From: Nicotiana tabacum
Taxonomy: Eukaryota; Streptophyta; Magnoliopsida; Solanales; Solanaceae
Length of the DNA stretch: 64,000 bases
Direction of reading: 5' to 3'
NCBI RefSeq assembly: GCF_000715075.1
Contig: NC_134103.1
Coordinates: 75,331,519 to 75,395,518 of the forward strand
How positions within the stretch are numbered: position 1 is the first letter of the stretch; each line of letters begins with the position of its first letter. A model generated the notes under the pieces. The model did not search any database and was not told the origin of the DNA. It saw only the letters and a program-made list of their open reading frames with translations. This document shows positions 47,116 to 59,382 of this stretch, piece after piece. The translations under genes were made by a program, and so were the position numbers.

Positions 47116-48121
47116 CTTTATGCTCTGTGTTTCATAGAAACCCAGCTTATAGAATCACAACAAAATACGTAAAAAGAACTTCTGACACCAATGAGCTTGA
47201 GTTTTATACCATGCAAAGGATTATACGTTATTGGCACCTACTAAACCCAAACCAATAACAAGAAGAATAAGTTTTAGTCAAGATAAAAATGAACCATCAA
47301 ATAGAGTGCTTATTTCATGACCAACTGGTTTTGGAATATATGAAAAAAACAATAAATTTAGCTAAATAAGAACTACAAGATTTAGTCATATTAGGTTCCT
47401 ATAACCATAAGTATGTATAGCTGCAATTAAATAAATTACAAGATGACATTGAAGTGGGTAAGCAGACATGTCCAATTGGTCCACTCTACTCTCAGTTGCT
47501 ATCGTTCGTCAAGTAAGAAAAATTTAAGTTTATGTTCTTGTCTCCATTATAGGATGTGGAAAGGCATTCAAGAAGGAAACCTACAGAGGGCTACCAAGAT
47601 ACAAAGTTCTATACTACATGGATTAATACATCCTTAGACACATGCAACCAGCTTTAACCCAAACTTCAATCATATTTCAAGACGAAACTTTGTCAAGTTC
47701 TCAGTTTCGAGAAGTAACAAATCCAAAGAGTATTGGCATGTGCAACTTAATATTGTGTGTAAATTTATAATTAGTATCTCTAAAGCTAACACAATGAACA
47801 TTACCTTTTTCAACTAAGAACACTTTCTGAATGATCTAGGACATGCTTTTGACACTTTTAAATAATGTTGCTTCATTACAATTTTGCATTGGCATCTCTA
47901 AAGCGTTGAAAGAAGTACAGAATCACACTTAATCGCAATCTGAATGCCAAAATAATGAAAGTATAATTTCTTAAACTATTATTCTTGCCTAATATTCTCT
48001 TGGCGCAGCATATTTTTTCGATTGTGCTGTAATATCTTACCATTTTGTAAGCCAGAGCTAATATCAAAGTAACAGACACAACATAGCTGGGGAAAAACTT
48101 TTTAAACCCATGTAATTACCT

Positions 48122-48215
48122 TGATAGAGCAAAAGTGCAGCTGACGGATGATGGCGTTACCAGTGTTGCAAGGAGATGACCAAATCGCTCAGTTTTTCAA
48201 AGAAATCCAGTAACA
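48122..48215 (-). other. Diverged copy of the 47.1-kb exon, with splice donor
   Basis: On the minus strand TGGATTTCTTTGAAAAACTG ... CTCTATCAAG|GTAATT mirrors TGGGTTTCTATGAAACACAG ... CTTTTTCAAG|GTAAGC at 47.05-47.15 kb. It has an in-frame stop in the frame that matches the other copy. It may be a 5' UTR exon of a minus-strand transcript starting in the shared promoter region near 48.5 kb. Confidence 0.3.
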
Positions 48216-48429
48216 GATGTAACCTTCGATTAATCTTTTTTGATAATCTCAGTAAAAGTCAAAATTTAAATTTTGGCGAAAAAATGTGCGAAAATCAAAG
48301 AGAAAAAAGTAGCAAAACCCAAAGAAAAACATAGAGAAAACAAAGCAAATCAAAAGGATTTACTTTGGTAGAAGAAGCTTGAGCGGCGAAGAACTATGCG
48401 TCAAAAATTAAGGAGAGAGAAAATTGTTC

Positions 48430-48662
48430 TTCAAACTCGGTAATGGTGATTGCCACGGCCTAGGTAGAAAATGACCAACTGAGTCTACTTCTGATCTCTG
48501 CTATTCCCTCTTATTATAAGTAGTAATAAAACTTATACACTAATTATATACGGTTAAATATATATTATACGTCCTCAATCTATTTTTAGTTTTCATTCCC
48601 AAACTCCCACTAGTGACAAAACCCAAAACCCTGCTTCACTCCATCCTAGAACCCTAACAACA
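48430..48662. promoter_or_regulatory. Head-to-head promoter region upstream of the Urb2 gene
   Basis: About 230 bp separate the Urb2 start codon from the possible minus-strand first exon. The Urb2 5' leader probably starts near 48600. No canonical TATA box is placed convincingly for the Urb2 gene, as is common for housekeeping genes. That it works in both directions is inference. Confidence 0.3.
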
Positions 48663-51600
48663 ATGGCGGATTGTGAGTCGAAATCAGAACACAAAAAGAT
48701 GAAGAAGACGAAGACGAAGACGAAGAAACGAAAGCAAAACAGCACCGATGAAGTTGAAGAGCAAGTCCATAACAGACCTTCAAAAGCCCATCGCATCAAC
48801 CAGCAGCCCGGCGAAGTTGAAGAACCGATTATTCTGCCTGAAAGTGAAGAATCAATTAAGCTTCAGGATAACTCCCCATGGAGAAATCTACAGCTGATTT
48901 TGTCCCTTCAGAATAACTCTATCTCTCTCCAACAGTCAGTACTATTACTTCACTTCACTCTTCAGCTATATTTTGACTATAAAACTGTTTGGTTTTGTTT
49001 TTAGTTTGGAATTGCTTTGCTTTGTTTGCAAGTGTTTGGATTTGGTTTTAGGAGAATTGATTTTGTTATTAGTTGTAACAGAAACTTGCTTTGTGTTTTT
49101 TATTACTTTTATTTTTATCTTGTAAATAACTACCTTTAATACCAAGCTAGCCTGCGCAGAGGTGGAGCTAGGATTTTGAAATTTATCAGTTCTAAATTCT
49201 AGAAAAGACAGCTACTTGGTTATGGATAAATTATTTTTTATACATACTAAGTGAATTTTTAACACAAATACAGGATTTGGACCAAAGCTTCGCCCCTGAG
49301 TTTGGGTCGGCTATATGAACAGTCAATGTCCATGCTGCTATGTTTTAGACTCATCTTTTGTGAGGATTAATCATAAATTGACTAGTTTTATGCTGTCTGT
49401 TAGCAATGTTAGAGTTTGTTTTGTCCTAAAACAAGAACAAAACGAGACTGATGGTTGGAGAAGAATGCAAAAACAACTCATTAAAAAAAACAGAACTTCT
49501 AAGGTTGCGAGTGGTTCATAAAAATTGAAATAGAGTTTCTGCAAATGTTTTACGGAAACTGTTTTTCAAACAAAACTAACTGGATTTTTTTTCTCCTTTT
49601 AGCGTTTGGTCGAAACGCAGCTTTTGCGAAAAACTGAAATTTTGCTTTCTTTGCAAAAGTTCTTCAACTTTTTGAATCAGACACCACCTATTATTTTCAT
49701 GTCAAAATATTAGTGCTCTCGCATTTGATTATTGTGAATTGATGGTTTTCTTCTAATAAACTAATTCTAGTGCAGAAAATTGGAGATGACATATAATTAT
49801 GTGAAATCAAGAACAGAAGGGACAGGTGAAAGCAGGGAGGAAATACAGACAGTAAACTTTTCGAGAGTGATAGTTTTCCTTAACAATTGGGTTCAGAAAA
49901 TACTGGTTTCTTCTGAAAAGAAAATTAGGGTGGAAGGAGACAAACATGGGATGGAAATTGCAAGGTCATATTTAGATTACAAATGTTGGGTGATTTTCAA
50001 GTTCTGCTTGGAGGAATCAAGTAAGATGGGTGTTTCTTTACACTTCTTAAGGGACTTGTTACGAGTAATCCAATATGTTTCAAGGGATGCATTGATACGT
50101 TTGGGTGATGAGCCTATGGTTAGTGAAGAGTTGGAGTTACATAGCGTAGTTCTTGATTGCATATCCTTGGTGTTCTCATCTCATGGGGGTATTTCTAATG
50201 AAAATCTAGACTTATGGATTTCATTGATTAGTATAGTGGTTGAATTTGTCCAAAAGGTTCTCAATGATAAGCTTGTTGGCACGAAGGCCGGTATTTTTGC
50301 CAAGCAGTTGTCCTGTTACTTGCTCGAGCCATTTGCTAAATTTCTAAAAGTCCATCCAACTCGTAAAAATGGTTTCCGCGATTTTATAGATAAGCTTTTT
50401 GAAGATTTGGTGATCTTGTGGGATGCATTAGATGTTAATGCCTTTGAAAGCAATCCAGAATGGAAAAGAAATCTACTGGTATTGATAGAAGAAGTTTTAA
50501 CGCAGGCATTGTTCCATCCAACTCATATTGATGGATTTTTGAGCCTTCAAAGTACATCCAAGTATAGACGTTCTGATGATAAAAAATCAAAAGAGGAGAA
50601 AACTTTCATAAAAAGTTACCATAGACACTTATTTGATAAGTTGGGGAAGATTATAACCGGGAAGAATGCATCAGCACTCAGTGGTGCTGGAGAGCTGCTA
50701 CGCCTGTTCATTAATTGTGTTTTTAGGAAAAATGGGGTTTCAGTCGGTGCAGAAGCATTTAAGCACCAGGATGGAAATTCTACTGCCCTTTTCAAGAGCT
50801 CTTCCAATAGTTCTGCAATTTCAAAAAGGCCTCCTTATTATGGTCTGGATGCAGAAGCACGGAAGTCGGTTTTTGATTTTTTTGTAGAGATTATGGAACT
50901 TTTCTTATCAGAGATTTATGCTCACTCACAAGCCAAACTGGAAGCTGGGCCTCTGTATTTGGAAATTAATAGCACATTAAGATCTCTCAATAAATTGCTT
51001 GCAACTTGTGTACTGGAAAAGGTATATATACGAACTGAAGATACCTCAGAAGGGGCTTGCTTTAAATTTCTGAAGTTAATTTATGATGCGGTCATGTCGC
51101 TTACTGCCCAAATGAATCAATTACTACAATCATTTGCCGCTTCAGAAGTGCAAATACCTGGGCAAGTGTTGATTCTAGCAGCCAAGGAAATTTTTCTTGC
51201 TATTCATTATTTAGTGGATATTGAATATGAGGTTGTCGGGGAAGATCTAGAAAAACTATGGGGTATGATACTTGCTCTTACAGCCAGTAGTCACTCTCTA
51301 ATGAACACTTCAGATCAGCATTTGCTGACTTCAGAGGTACTTAAGCTTGGATGCAGACTGGTTCACCTCTACAGTGAACTTCGACAGGTTTGTGGAGTTT
51401 CTTTGATTAGGTTGCAGAAAGTTAATTTTGATGTGGAGGGATAAATTAAATTTTTTAGAAGGGTATGACACCTTTACATAACATCTTAGCTTCATGAACC
51501 ACTATCCACCTTCTTCTTCTGCACCCTATGTGATAGTGATAATGGTTGAGCTAACCTTTAATATCATGCTTTATTATTGTTAATTTGTGGATTGAACTAT

Positions 51601-54600
51601 TTTGTGGTCCTTGTTTTATCCTGAACTTTATAGGTTAACATTGCCATATTCACGCTAAGCAAAGCTGTTAGAGAAGTAGTATCATCATTCAGAAGCAACG
51701 AAGCATCCAGAGCTTCATTTCTCTATCACTCATTTGCTAATTCTCTTAGCATGTTAATGTGCTCTCCTGAATTCAGACTTTCCATCAGAAATGCTGTCAA
51801 GTCCATTCCTGAGGGCCAAGCAAGTGGATGCATCCGACAGTTGATTGTAGATATTACAGAATCTCTAGAATGGATAAAATCCAAATATCAGTTGCCTGCT
51901 GAGAGTGACTCTGCAGAACCATGTTTGAGTAATTGTGGCACGCTTTGCTTTGATCTAAAAGCCGAGCTTTTCGGGAAAAGTTTGACTGAAGTGTATACCC
52001 TTATTCTCGATTCAATGACTGTTACTAGCGGTAATAGCAGCCTCATTGCTCTTTCCGTGAAAGATTTGATGGCTGTTATCCGCCCTGGTTTGAGTAGCCT
52101 GGTCTCGCAAGATCCAGATGTTCTTAACATGTTCTTTCCTTTGGTAACGGGCAGAACATTCAGTAAGGCAACTGCACTTGGGAATGACATCCCAACAGTA
52201 TGCTGGATTTTGGTCTTTTTCTTTCGTTTATATATGTCTTGCAGAAGCTTGCAAAGACAAGCCATTAGCCTGATGCCTCCAGATGCATCAAGGAAGATGT
52301 CAAGAGCAATTGCTGATTCTTTTGCAGCTTATTCTGCGAAGGATTGGCTGGAGAGGACTGTTTGGGAAGACGAAAGTTATTTTTCTTGGGTTGTCCAACC
52401 TTCAGCTCCTCTTCCTGCTGTTATACATATTATTGCTGAGTTTTGTCACCAGCACACTGTTATAGGTTGCTGTCCTCTTATTTATGTGTTGAGTGGTATG
52501 GCTCTTCAAAGACTTGTTGATTTAAATAGGCAAATGAAATCCATTGATTACATGCTTCAGAAGAATAATAATCTAGTCCAGGCTAGGTTAGACAGTGATG
52601 CTGGTCTGTCATCATACTCCAAGGATACTAAAAAGTGGAAAAAGCATGTCTCAACTCTGAGGAAGGAGGCAGCAGGCCTCACAGAATTCATGATGAGATA
52701 TCTCTCATTAGTGACTGAAGATAGGATATCTAAGTCCTCAGTGGACCAAGTAAGCAGTAAGGATACATATCTCGATTATCTGTATGAAACCGAGGTATGG
52801 GATCTTGGCACTGGCTCTATAGATGAGAAGCTGTTTCCATCTGCTTTGTGGTGGATTGTTTGCCAAAATGTTGATATCTGGTGTCCTCATGCTTCTAAAA
52901 AAGATTTGAAGAAGTTTCTTTTAGCTCTAATTCAGAACTCCCTTCCTTGTTTTAGCACGAATATGAGTGGGCTCAGGAATCATATAGAGAAATCTGGCTA
53001 TGTGATTGGAGTCAACCGACATTTGGTCTCAGTGGAACTTCTGAGCAACACCATTCTATATGAACAAAGAGTAAGTTCTTGTGTAGCTTCTACAGCACAT
53101 ACATTTACCGCAGTTTTTGCTTACTAATGACCAACAAAATCTTCATGCATCACATGTCACAACTTTCTGAAAGAACCTTTCCATGTAAATGTTACTTATT
53201 AATCCCTTAGTTAAGAAAATCTCAGCCAAAGAATGACATGACAAGGGAACATGTTTATGCTCTTTGGTTCAACTGCAGGGTTCATGGGTATGACTGCACA
53301 TTTGATATTAAACTGAAGTAAAATTTCATCTAGTTATTGAAACACCCGCAGAAACATATTCATATGTGAAATCTACCCTGATATGCAATTGACTTATGTA
53401 GTAGTTTCTTAATGCCTGCTACAATTTGGATCTCAAGTTTGAGTCCTCCTGGAGGCAGGTTTTTATATTCTAAAAGGGAAGAATCTACCCATTTCAAGGA
53501 CCAGTATGGGTTGCTGGTAGAAGTAGACCATGTTCAGCTCAGTGTTGTCAAAGGCGCGCTTAAAGCGCGCTTAAGCCCTGAAGCGAGGCTCAAAACATGT
53601 TGAGCGCTGCGCTTCGCTTTGTGGGCGCTTTAGTGTCGCATCAAGGCTCTAAGGCATACTTTTCCTTGCCAATGAGTGTAATCCTGAAAATGCGACATTA
53701 AACATTTGATATTTCACTTTATCGTAATTTTTTTCAATTTCTTTGTCCATATATTTGTTATTCATGCTTATAATTATTAGTCTTGGACTACGTATACATA
53801 TTTTTACTTTTTCTCCAGTTGCGCCTTTTTTCATTAAAGCCCACGCTTTATTTGCACTTTGCACTTAAAGCCACAACGGACCTTAGAGCTTTTTTGCGCT
53901 TTTCGCCTTTGATAACACTGGTTCAGCTGGATTATGTAGTTCTCTGTGTCAGTTGCATAAGGGACTACATTAGCATCCCAGAGTTGTTAAAGACTTTGGA
54001 CACTGCTCAAGTCCAGGTGTATCAGATTGGATAATCTTAGTCCACTTACTGCTTGCTAGTTTATCATTTTGTTTGTTGTGCTGTCTGGTTACCTTGAGAT
54101 CTATTAGGAATTGTAGCTTCTTGTGGTGTCCTAACTGTATGTTATGATAGCCCATTTGCAGGCACATGGCATCCAGATTTTGCCAAATCTTGAAGAAGTC
54201 TGTGTCGTCAATATTTTCATATGTTGGAGAAGTTGATATAAACAGTTCACCAGATTGGGAGAATGCTGTACATGTGCTTGAAAAGTCATCTACAACATTT
54301 TTCAGATGTGATCATCCACAGGATGACTCATTACTGATAGAGCCAATCCATCATTTACTAAATGGCATACCTGCTGAAGCTTGTGAAAAGGAACGAACTC
54401 CTAATTTTAACACAGAAATCACCAGATGCCGGGCATTTCTCAACCTTTTGAGCTGGATACCAAAAGGACATCTTAGTTCAAAATCGTTCTCACTTTATGC
54501 GACTAGCATTCTCAATATCGACAGGTAATATCACTCTTTCCCCTTTTTGCTGTTCTCATCAGACTTTAAATGCCTTTACCATTAGCTGTTTGGAAAACTT

Positions 54601-57600
54601 TTAAATATTGACTTAACAATTTCAAGCTAGTAAATTCATACTGTAATCTTATTTGTGAAAAGTTACCAAAATGATACTGAAATTGCATGATAAGCATTCC
54701 AAAATGTAGTCCAGTCTTGAGTTCATTCACTATGAAACATGGGATACTTTCTATACCCCAGTGATCCAGTCCTTTATCCGGCTATCAAGCATTATTGTCT
54801 TTCTGCATCGTCATTTAGATCTTTGGTTTTCAGCTGAAGCTTTGCTAAAAAGGCTTAAATATTTCAGGCTTGTAGTTGGCTGCCTGTTTGATCAGCATGG
54901 GTCAGTAGCTTTATGCAACTGTTATGAGCTCTTGAGGTTGCTTGTCACCTGCCGGAGAACCTTTAAAAATCTAATACTGACATCATGCGAAGATAAGAAA
55001 GGTCATCAATCCTTGCTAGCTTGCTTGTTGTCGGAGAGCTCTCCTGTTATTTGGTTTATGAAGTCATTATCTGTGATAAATGGTTTTCAGAGTGCAATTT
55101 CTCGAGAGACTTCTCCTCAATTGAAACATATGATTTTCTCATTGATGGATCACACATCTTTCATCCTTTTGACTCTGTTCAAAGATCAATTTAAAGTTAT
55201 TCTTGCTTTGACTGCTGGGAAGTCTTATGGTGGAGCTCTCAGTTCTGCTGATGGCCATGAAGAGACTGATATGAAAGAAAATGGTCCATGTCCAGATTTC
55301 CTTGATAATGGCGATGCACGGAGAAGTGTTTTATCTGTAGCTGACACCTTAATGGAACATGCACAGGACTTGCTGGACTCCCTAAATGTAGCGTTTGTTA
55401 ACAGAAAAGTGGGTGATCTAGCTGGGCTTCAGGAAATAGAAAAAGTCTCACCTGTAGTTTCCTGCTTTCAGGGCTTCTTATGTGGTCTAGCTTCTGCAAT
55501 GGACAGTTTAGATGTTAAAAGTAGCAGTACTCTTATCGAATCAACAAGCTGCGACCTCAAACTTCTGTCCACAATGAAAGCATGTGCAGACTTATTAAAC
55601 TCCGTTTTGCATTTGTTGTTTCTTGAGGGTGATCAATGCCCTCAAGGTTTGTCTAGTACCCACTTTTCTATTGAGACGGAATTTTGCAATAAACTGTTGT
55701 CAATGGGAACTCACCCATCTAGGGACTCTGCTAATGAGGTTGATTCTGTGATTAAGGAAGAACAGCATTCTGGTTCCGCTGGCTCCGGTTTTGAGTCTCT
55801 TTTGGCCAATGTAGACTTTGGGCAACAATATTTGAGAAAATCTCTATTACAAGGACTTTTAAAAGGAGAGAATCTTGATGCAGCATTTTGTCTGCGGCAG
55901 ATTTTCAATGCTTCTTCAGCTATTCTAAAATTCTCGTTGCATACCAAGTCTACTTCCTTGCTGTCGAGTCTACTTCCCATACTAGTCCGAGTTTCTCAAG
56001 TTTTGCTTTTTGAGTTTGCCAACCATTGTGGGGCACTAGAACAATTTTCTTTTATTTGGTTAGATGGTGTTGTGAAGTTCATTGGAGAGCTGGGAAAAAT
56101 ATTTCCGCTGCTTAATCCTTTGTCTTCTAGAGATTTCTTTGTCAAGCAAATAGAATTGCATCTGAGGGCTATGGGGAAGTGCATATCTTTACAGGGGAAG
56201 GACGCTACTCTAGCATCACGAGAGATAGAATCAAGTACCAAGATGCTAAGTGGTCTGCCAGAACTTGACCTACCCAACTCCAATTGGCTAAACCACTTGG
56301 ATGAGTTAAAATCCAGATTGAGGATGTCATTTACGAATTTTGTCAGCAGATCTTCTGAATTGCATTTATTGTCTGCTATTCAGGCTATTGAGAGAGCATT
56401 AGTTGGTGTGCAGGAACACTGCATTATTAACTATGAAGTAACTACTGGATGTTTAGATGGAGGAAAGGTCTCGGCTAATGTTGCTGCAGGCATTGATTGC
56501 TTGGATTTGATTCTTGAATCTGTGTCAGGTAGGTACTATTTTATATCCAAGGTTTGCTTTCAAATACTAAGAGAAATGCAAGATATGTGCCACATCTTTT
56601 GCATCAAAATTCTTTGTTGTCATTTGAACTCCACAAATGATAGCATCTTTTTCTCACAGATATTGGCATAATTTTGTCCAGATGTTTAAAAATAAGAGAG
56701 AAATCAAGCTCATTGGAATGCAAGAAAGATCAGGAGATGATATATTTATTTTTCAGTTTACCTTGTAAAGGTTAAGAAAACACTGTTTGTTGTTGTCCTT
56801 GTCGACATGAAATTAACTGAATAGCTCTAACAATCAGATGCTCATTATGCTATTACTAACGGTTTGGATGTGGAAAAAAAAATCCTAATGGTCTGAAAGG
56901 ATATTTTTGAGTAAGAGCATGGCTGCGTAAATAGTTTCTAAATCCTCCAGGTGCTACATTAACATGAAATATTAAAGTTCTGGTTTGGACAAATGAGTAA
57001 CTTAAGTCATAAATGATAAATCGCAAGAGGAGCGTGTTGACTGAAAGGGAGAGGATAGCATTGTCTCCCTGGAAAAGGGGGACTTTTGATTCTTTTCATT
57101 CGTGATTTCTCGCCTTTCTAAAGAATCTTTTCACAGGGGGGTGTTTACTTTTAGAACATAAAATTAATCAAAAGGAACAATAATTGCCTTGGCTTTCCTC
57201 ATGGCATATAAAGAGGCTAAGAGGACATCAGTTTAGGAATTTATTAATGTGTTCAAAGGCAAAGTACTGGTGAAGATTTCTATTTATGCATGAGCTCTCT
57301 CTGGAGCCTGTGCTGTTATTCGTTTGTCTGTTGGGTGGTCTAGGGAGCTGATTCTTCTTCATATTAAGTTGCAAAATCCCAATACTTTTGCCTCTATACT
57401 TAAGTTTGTCAGACTTGTGCTTATACTTGGGGTTTTGTATCTATCCTTTTTATCTTTTTTATAGGACGTAAGAAGTTGGCTTTGGTCAAAAGGCATATCC
57501 AGAGCTTAGTATCGTCTCTACTCAATATAGTCCTGCACTTGCAAGGTCCCAAGATCTTTTTCAGAAATCTTAAGTTCAGGAAAGATTTTGCTGAACCCGA

Positions 57601-59382
57601 CCCTGGCTCTGTCTGTCTTATGTGCATTTCGGTGCTGACAAAAATTTCTGCCAAACACGTCTTCTTCCAATTGGAAGCATGCCATATTGGGCAGTTATTG
57701 CATATGCCTGCTGCAATATTTCAGAGTGTTTTCCAGCTTTGGATATCCAAAGTTCCTCTTTGTTCTAATTATACAGGAGGCTTGATTTTCGGAGAAACTG
57801 AGGTTCCTCGAACCGAGAGTAGTGCTGTGGATAGACAATTTTGCATAAAGTTATATGCTGCATGCTGCCGCATGCTGTGTAATGTTCTTAAGCATCACAG
57901 AAGGTTTGCTGCCTCCTTGATTCTTGTTTCCTTCAACTCAGAAATATGCATGGATTTTTCCTTATTTTTTCACAGTAGTGATTTATGATGATTCCTGGGG
58001 AAATTTAAAAGAGATAAAGACTCGTTATAGATGTGTGGACTTTGAGCAATCTTTCCCTTATAAATCCTGATTTATTATCTTGGTTTTCGCTCTAATATGT
58101 AGTGAGGCACGGCGCTGCATCGCTCTTCTGGAAGATTCAGTTGGCAGGCTCCTTAATTGTTTGGAGATGGTATGCACTAGTTCAGTTGAAGGAGATTATT
58201 TTGGATGGGAAGTGCAAGAAGGAGTAAAATGCGCCGGTTTCCTTCGAAGGGTGTACGAAGAGGTAAGGTTACTTGTACATTGTACCCTGTCAATAGTGTA
58301 GCTTTCAAATACTTTAACTTTGGGTTAACCATATCCAAGTACTTCCTGCCTGCATCATATATGGATGTTGCCTTTTTGCTCTTCTGAAAACATGGGAGTA
58401 AAAGGCAGATGGATTTCGGGCTTTAAAATAACTGTGGTGTCCGGACCAACTTTGCACACCTTGACTAATTCCACTGGTTACCTGGTACCTTCTACCAGCA
58501 CAGGTACCGGTTAACTCTGTCCACCACCAAGGCTTGGACAGATGGGAAGAACCACCTAGTGCTTTTGCCTTCGCTAGGATTTGAACCTAAGACTTCATAG
58601 TTTTCAACCTACTTCATCGACCGCTACATGGTTGTTGGATGAACTTGCCTTGAGCTTCATCCTTCTTTTTGGATTTCTTGAATATGTTAGTTGTAAGCTT
58701 GGTTTGGTCATCAATCAGTTCTGAGGTTGTTGAAACTAGAAAACATAGGAAGCATATTACTGGTCCTCTCTTTTGATTCCAGATAATTTGAGAAGTTGGT
58801 TTCTTGTCTCATTTACTCTTTAAAAGGGTACTAGTGCAAGTTTCAGATTTGGGTCATCAATGCATTAGTTGCTTTCACTGTTTATGTCTTTCATACAATG
58901 ACTGCTCCTTTCCCATTTCGCAGATTAGGCAGCAAAAAGATGTCTACGGCGACCATTGTTTTCAATTCCTATCTTGCTACATATGGGTTTACTGTGGATA
59001 TGGCCGCCTTAGAAGTGGAATCCTCCGGTAACTTTTTGTTGTATTCACTTTTGATTTCATGTTAGAGGTAAAATATGAGTTGCATTTTTTATTCCTGTTC
59101 TCCAACTTTAATGATTTTATTTTTTTTTAACTATGAAGGGAAATTGATGAAGCTTTAAGACCTGGTGTCTATGCTTTAATAGATGCTTGTTCAGCAGATG
59201 ATCTTCAACGTCTTCACACAGTATTTGGAGGTGAGCAATCTCAACCTGCTCTTCAGTTTGAAGAATATTGGGCTATTAGTTGCCTCATTATTTTTTCTTT
59301 CACAGAGGGCCCCTGCAGAAGCACCCTTGCGACTTTGCAACATGATTACAAGGTCCATTTCCAATATGAAGGAAAAGTGTGA
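48663..59382 (+). CDS. Urb2/Npa2-family nucleolar ribosome biogenesis protein
   Basis: Ten exons: 48663-48934, 49776-51387, 51634-53070, 54151-54524, 54868-56528, 57465-57903, 58103-58262, 58924-59027, 59139-59230 and 59306-59382. All junctions keep phase and sum to 6228 nt, 2075 codons plus stop, close to the roughly 2000-residue plant homologues of yeast Urb2. The N-terminus has a lysine-rich nuclear/nucleolar signal (KKMKKTKTKTKKRK, residues 11-24). A long helical-repeat-like body follows. The conserved Urb2/Npa2 C-terminal domain lies in exons 6-10 (KKLALVKRHIQSLVSSLLNI, then ARRCIALLEDSVGRLLNCLE, and the ending YKVHFQYEGKV). In yeast, Urb2 acts with Urb1 in early 60S subunit assembly and 27S pre-rRNA processing; the plant role is inferred. 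Exon 4 was started at 54151 (TGATAG|CCC) because only this acceptor keeps phase. Exon 5 was started at 54868, not at the longer open frame beginning 54761. Confidence 0.93.
53540..53920. mobile_element. hAT-like MITE (381 bp) in Urb2 intron 3
   Basis: Terminal inverted repeats CAGTGTTGTCAAAGGCG and CGCCTTTGATAACACTG differ at one position. A perfect 8-bp duplication GTTCAGCT (53532-53539 and 53921-53928) flanks it. GCGCTT-type short palindromes fill both ends. There is no coding content. It lies wholly within the intron, 230 bp before exon 4. Confidence 0.9.
58433..58640 (-). mobile_element. tRNA-derived SINE in Urb2 intron 7
   Basis: On the minus strand the pol III B box GGTTCAAATCC lies at 58587-58577, about 55-60 bp from the presumed 5' end near 58640, as in tRNA-derived SINEs. 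The body ends with GGTCCGGACACCACAGTTAT, resembling the 3' region of Solanaceae SolS-type SINEs. A clear poly(A) tail and target duplication are not visible, so the 3' boundary is approximate. Confidence 0.65.

Noticed and set aside
52199..52248. Possible short intron within Urb2 exon 3 (GTATGC...TTGCAG)
   Set aside because: The segment is in frame, about 50 nt long and reads as plausible conserved protein (VFFFRLYMSCRSLQRQ). Plant introns this short are rare.
53352..53365. Possible 14-nt microexon between Urb2 exons 3 and 4
   Set aside because: It would be needed only if exon 4 started at 54162. The acceptor at 54151 keeps phase without it.
54761..54867. Long open frame extending Urb2 exon 5 upstream to 54761
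   Set aside because: Joining it to exon 4 breaks phase. Starting at 54868 (TTTCAG|GCTTGTAG) restores phase and gives the smooth join NIDRLVVGCLFD.
58577..58587. tRNA gene
   Set aside because: The B box is present but no cloverleaf can be drawn. It fits a SINE head.
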